Source: Leptodesmis sichuanensis A121 | GTDB lineage: Bacteria; Cyanobacteriota; Cyanobacteriia; Leptolyngbyales; Leptolyngbyaceae | Assembly: GCF_021379005.1 (NCBI RefSeq) | Contig: NZ_CP075171.1 | Location: 620,001-684,000, forward strand | DNA: 64,000 nucleotides | Reading direction: 5' to 3' | In this document: one piece after another, positions 62,991 to 64,000 of the stretch | How the letters are laid out: each line of letters opens with the position of its first letter | Numbering within the stretch: the stretch's first letter is position 1 | Made by a program: the position numbers and the translations under genes | Notes under the pieces: generated by a model | The model's database searches: none | What the model saw: the letters and a program-made list of their open reading frames with translations, nothing else | What the model was told of the DNA's origin: nothing

Positions 62991-63836
62991 CTAAGGTCTG
63001 TATAGCCAGAGCGGTAATCCATTGGTTTCCAGTTCAAATGACAGCCACTCGGTTGCCTGGGGAGGAAGACCTGCCAGGGAAAGCAAGGCCGATCGCTGCT
63101 GGCTTTCTTCCCTGGAAATGAGACGGTTCAACAAGGGTTTGCGTTCTTCCAGCGTAAAACAGCGGGTCTTGTCTGGATCGAGACCAGCTAGTTCTGCAGC
63201 CCAGCGACGGGCATCTTCTTCGGTTCCTAAGCGATCGACGATTCCCAGTTCCAGGGCTTGCTGTCCGGTAAAAATGCGACCATCGGCAAAGCTTCTAACG
63301 ACGTCTTCTGCTAATTTACGGCCTTCTGCCACTGTTTTCACAAATTGCTGGTAGCTGATATCAATCAACTCCTGCAAAATGTGGCGTTCCGAGTCGCTCA
63401 TTTCCCGATCGAAGGCCAGGATATCTTTATAGGGGCCAGATTTCACGACCTTGAAGGACACGCCCACCCGTTCCAGCAGGCGCTCTAAATTATTGCCCCG
63501 CAGAATCACCCCAATACTGCCCGTGATCGTTCCGGGATTGGCCATAATATGAGGCGCTCCCATGCCGATATACACCCCACCAGAAGCCGAGATATTGCCA
63601 AAGCTGGCGACAATCTTGACTTTCTCCTGCAGCCGTTTCAACGCTTCATAAATTTCCTGGGAATCTCCCACCGTTCCACCCGGACTATCGATGCGCAGCA
63701 GCAGGGCGGGGAATTTTCGCTCCTCAACAATTTTCAGCGCTTCCAGAACCCGTTTACGAGTTCCTGCCGCGATCGCGCCATTAATTTCAATTCGAGCAAT
63801 TTGCTTCCGAGCACGAGGCTTAAATGGCCAAACCAT
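62991..63836 (-). CDS. sppA: Signal peptide peptidase SppA, short (36K) type
   Basis: 281 residues. Ser-Lys protease that clears leftover signal peptides at the membrane. RIDSPGGTVGDSQEIYEAL (about 47-65), nucleophile Ser in FGNISASGGVYIGMGAPHIMA (about 83-86), and the catalytic Lys in SGPYKDILAFDREMSD (about 138). No clear N-terminal membrane helix is seen, which is common in short cyanobacterial forms. It stands alone between aroH and the window end. Confidence 0.92.
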   Translation of the reverse strand: MVWPFKPRARKQIARIEINGAIAAGTRKRVLEALKIVEERKFPALLLRIDSPGGTVGDSQEIYEALKRLQEKVKIVASFGNISASGGVYIGMGAPHIMANPGTITGSIGVILRGNNLERLLERVGVSFKVVKSGPYKDILAFDREMSDSERHILQELIDISYQQFVKTVAEGRKLAEDVVRSFADGRIFTGQQALELGIVDRLGTEEDARRWAAELAGLDPDKTRCFTLEERKPLLNRLISREESQQRSALLSLAGLPPQATEWLSFELETNGLPLWLYRP

Positions 63837-63949
63837 AGGAATTTAGATACTTAACTAATTTCTAGTGTGCCTGATTCATTCAGGGTTTGTCATAGAGGGA
63901 TTACAATCCACTGCTTAACATAAGTATAGAATTAGCTACAATTCTACTC

Positions 63950-64000
63950 ATGATCCTGAGGCTGATGAGCCTGAGCGATCGTCACCTATCCCCTTACCTG
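63950..64000 (+). CDS. Possible start of a gene running off the window
   Basis: An ATG at 63950 (or 63965, MSLSDRHLSPYL) stays open to the end, after TACAAT, a possible -10 box at about 63937. Only 17 codons can be seen, so family and reality are unknown. Confidence 0.3.
   Translation, partial: MILRLMSLSDRHLSPYL

Noticed and set aside
1-64000. tRNA or rRNA genes
   Set aside because: I looked through all gaps for cloverleaf signatures (GTTCGAATC-type T-loops with matching stems) and saw none.

Overview
The window looks like a chromosomal segment of a cyanobacterium. The octamer GCGATCGC (HIP1) recurs throughout, inside and between genes. Several genes belong to cyanobacterial families: a NblB-like HEAT protein, a small Trp-rich TIGR02450 protein, an HD metalloprotein, a PaO/Tic55-type Rieske oxygenase, a DivIVA-like protein next to coaD, and a HepC-like sugar transferase. 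Short 7-bp-type tandem repeats, common in filamentous cyanobacteria, are scattered between genes and even inside a few. The genus cannot be fixed from sequence reading alone.

Layout. (1) 1-15.8 kb is a mosaic of mostly housekeeping single genes, largely on the minus strand. They are the end of a sensor kinase with a degenerate receiver, tatA, a HEAT/NblB protein, a CBS protein, an SLH lipoprotein, a pentapeptide/TPR protein, MAPEG, TIGR02450, HD, clpS, lnt, a methyltransferase fragment, LysR with a divergent cupin, the DivIVA-like/coaD pair, a dienelactone hydrolase and a Pro/Ser/Thr-rich membrane protein. (2) 16.2-46.9 kb is one very large plus-strand exopolysaccharide locus. It holds an outer-membrane export protein (Wza-like), a BY-kinase/co-polymerase (Wzc-like), a priming phosphosugar transferase (HepC/WcaJ-like), an ABC exporter (Wzm/Wzt with a carbohydrate-binding tail), two GDP-mannose 4,6-dehydratases, an O-antigen-ligase/polymerase-like membrane protein, at least thirteen glycosyltransferases (GT4, GT2, GT61), two methyltransferases, an acetyltransferase and a 2OG-Fe(II) oxygenase. 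No Wzx flippase was seen. (3) 47.0-52.0 kb has a small conserved protein, a GST, a 66-residue protein, an APC-type transporter and the Rieske oxygenase. (4) 52.0-60.0 kb is a mobile-element pile-up: IS982 with a tandemly duplicated left end, an IS605-type element with truncated tnpB and only the 3' end of tnpA, an ISKra4-family element whose terminal repeats are visible and which forms the tnpB end, an IS5 remnant, a large sulfatase, and a 199-bp internally deleted IS982 derivative. (5) 60.1-64 kb returns to ordinary genes: a small conserved protein, gatB, aroH and sppA.

How it fits together. The EPS locus could make and export a heteropolysaccharide containing GDP-mannose-derived 6-deoxysugars, decorated by methyl and acetyl groups. 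Assembly genes of both the polymerase-dependent and the ABC-dependent type are present, so the route is unclear. The sulfatase lies between two same-orientation IS982 ends and may be transposon cargo.

The best candidates for a second look are: a dispersed ~71-bp palindromic repeat family (five copies plus a half copy); the nested IS junctions that truncate TnpB and remove its expected downstream RNA region; in-frame short-repeat insertions in Lnt and Wzt; the hybrid EPS locus; and two perfect 17-bp operator-like tandem units in front of it. I do not see an obviously complete new defence or molecular system. All assignments rest on motif recognition by eye; no database search was run.
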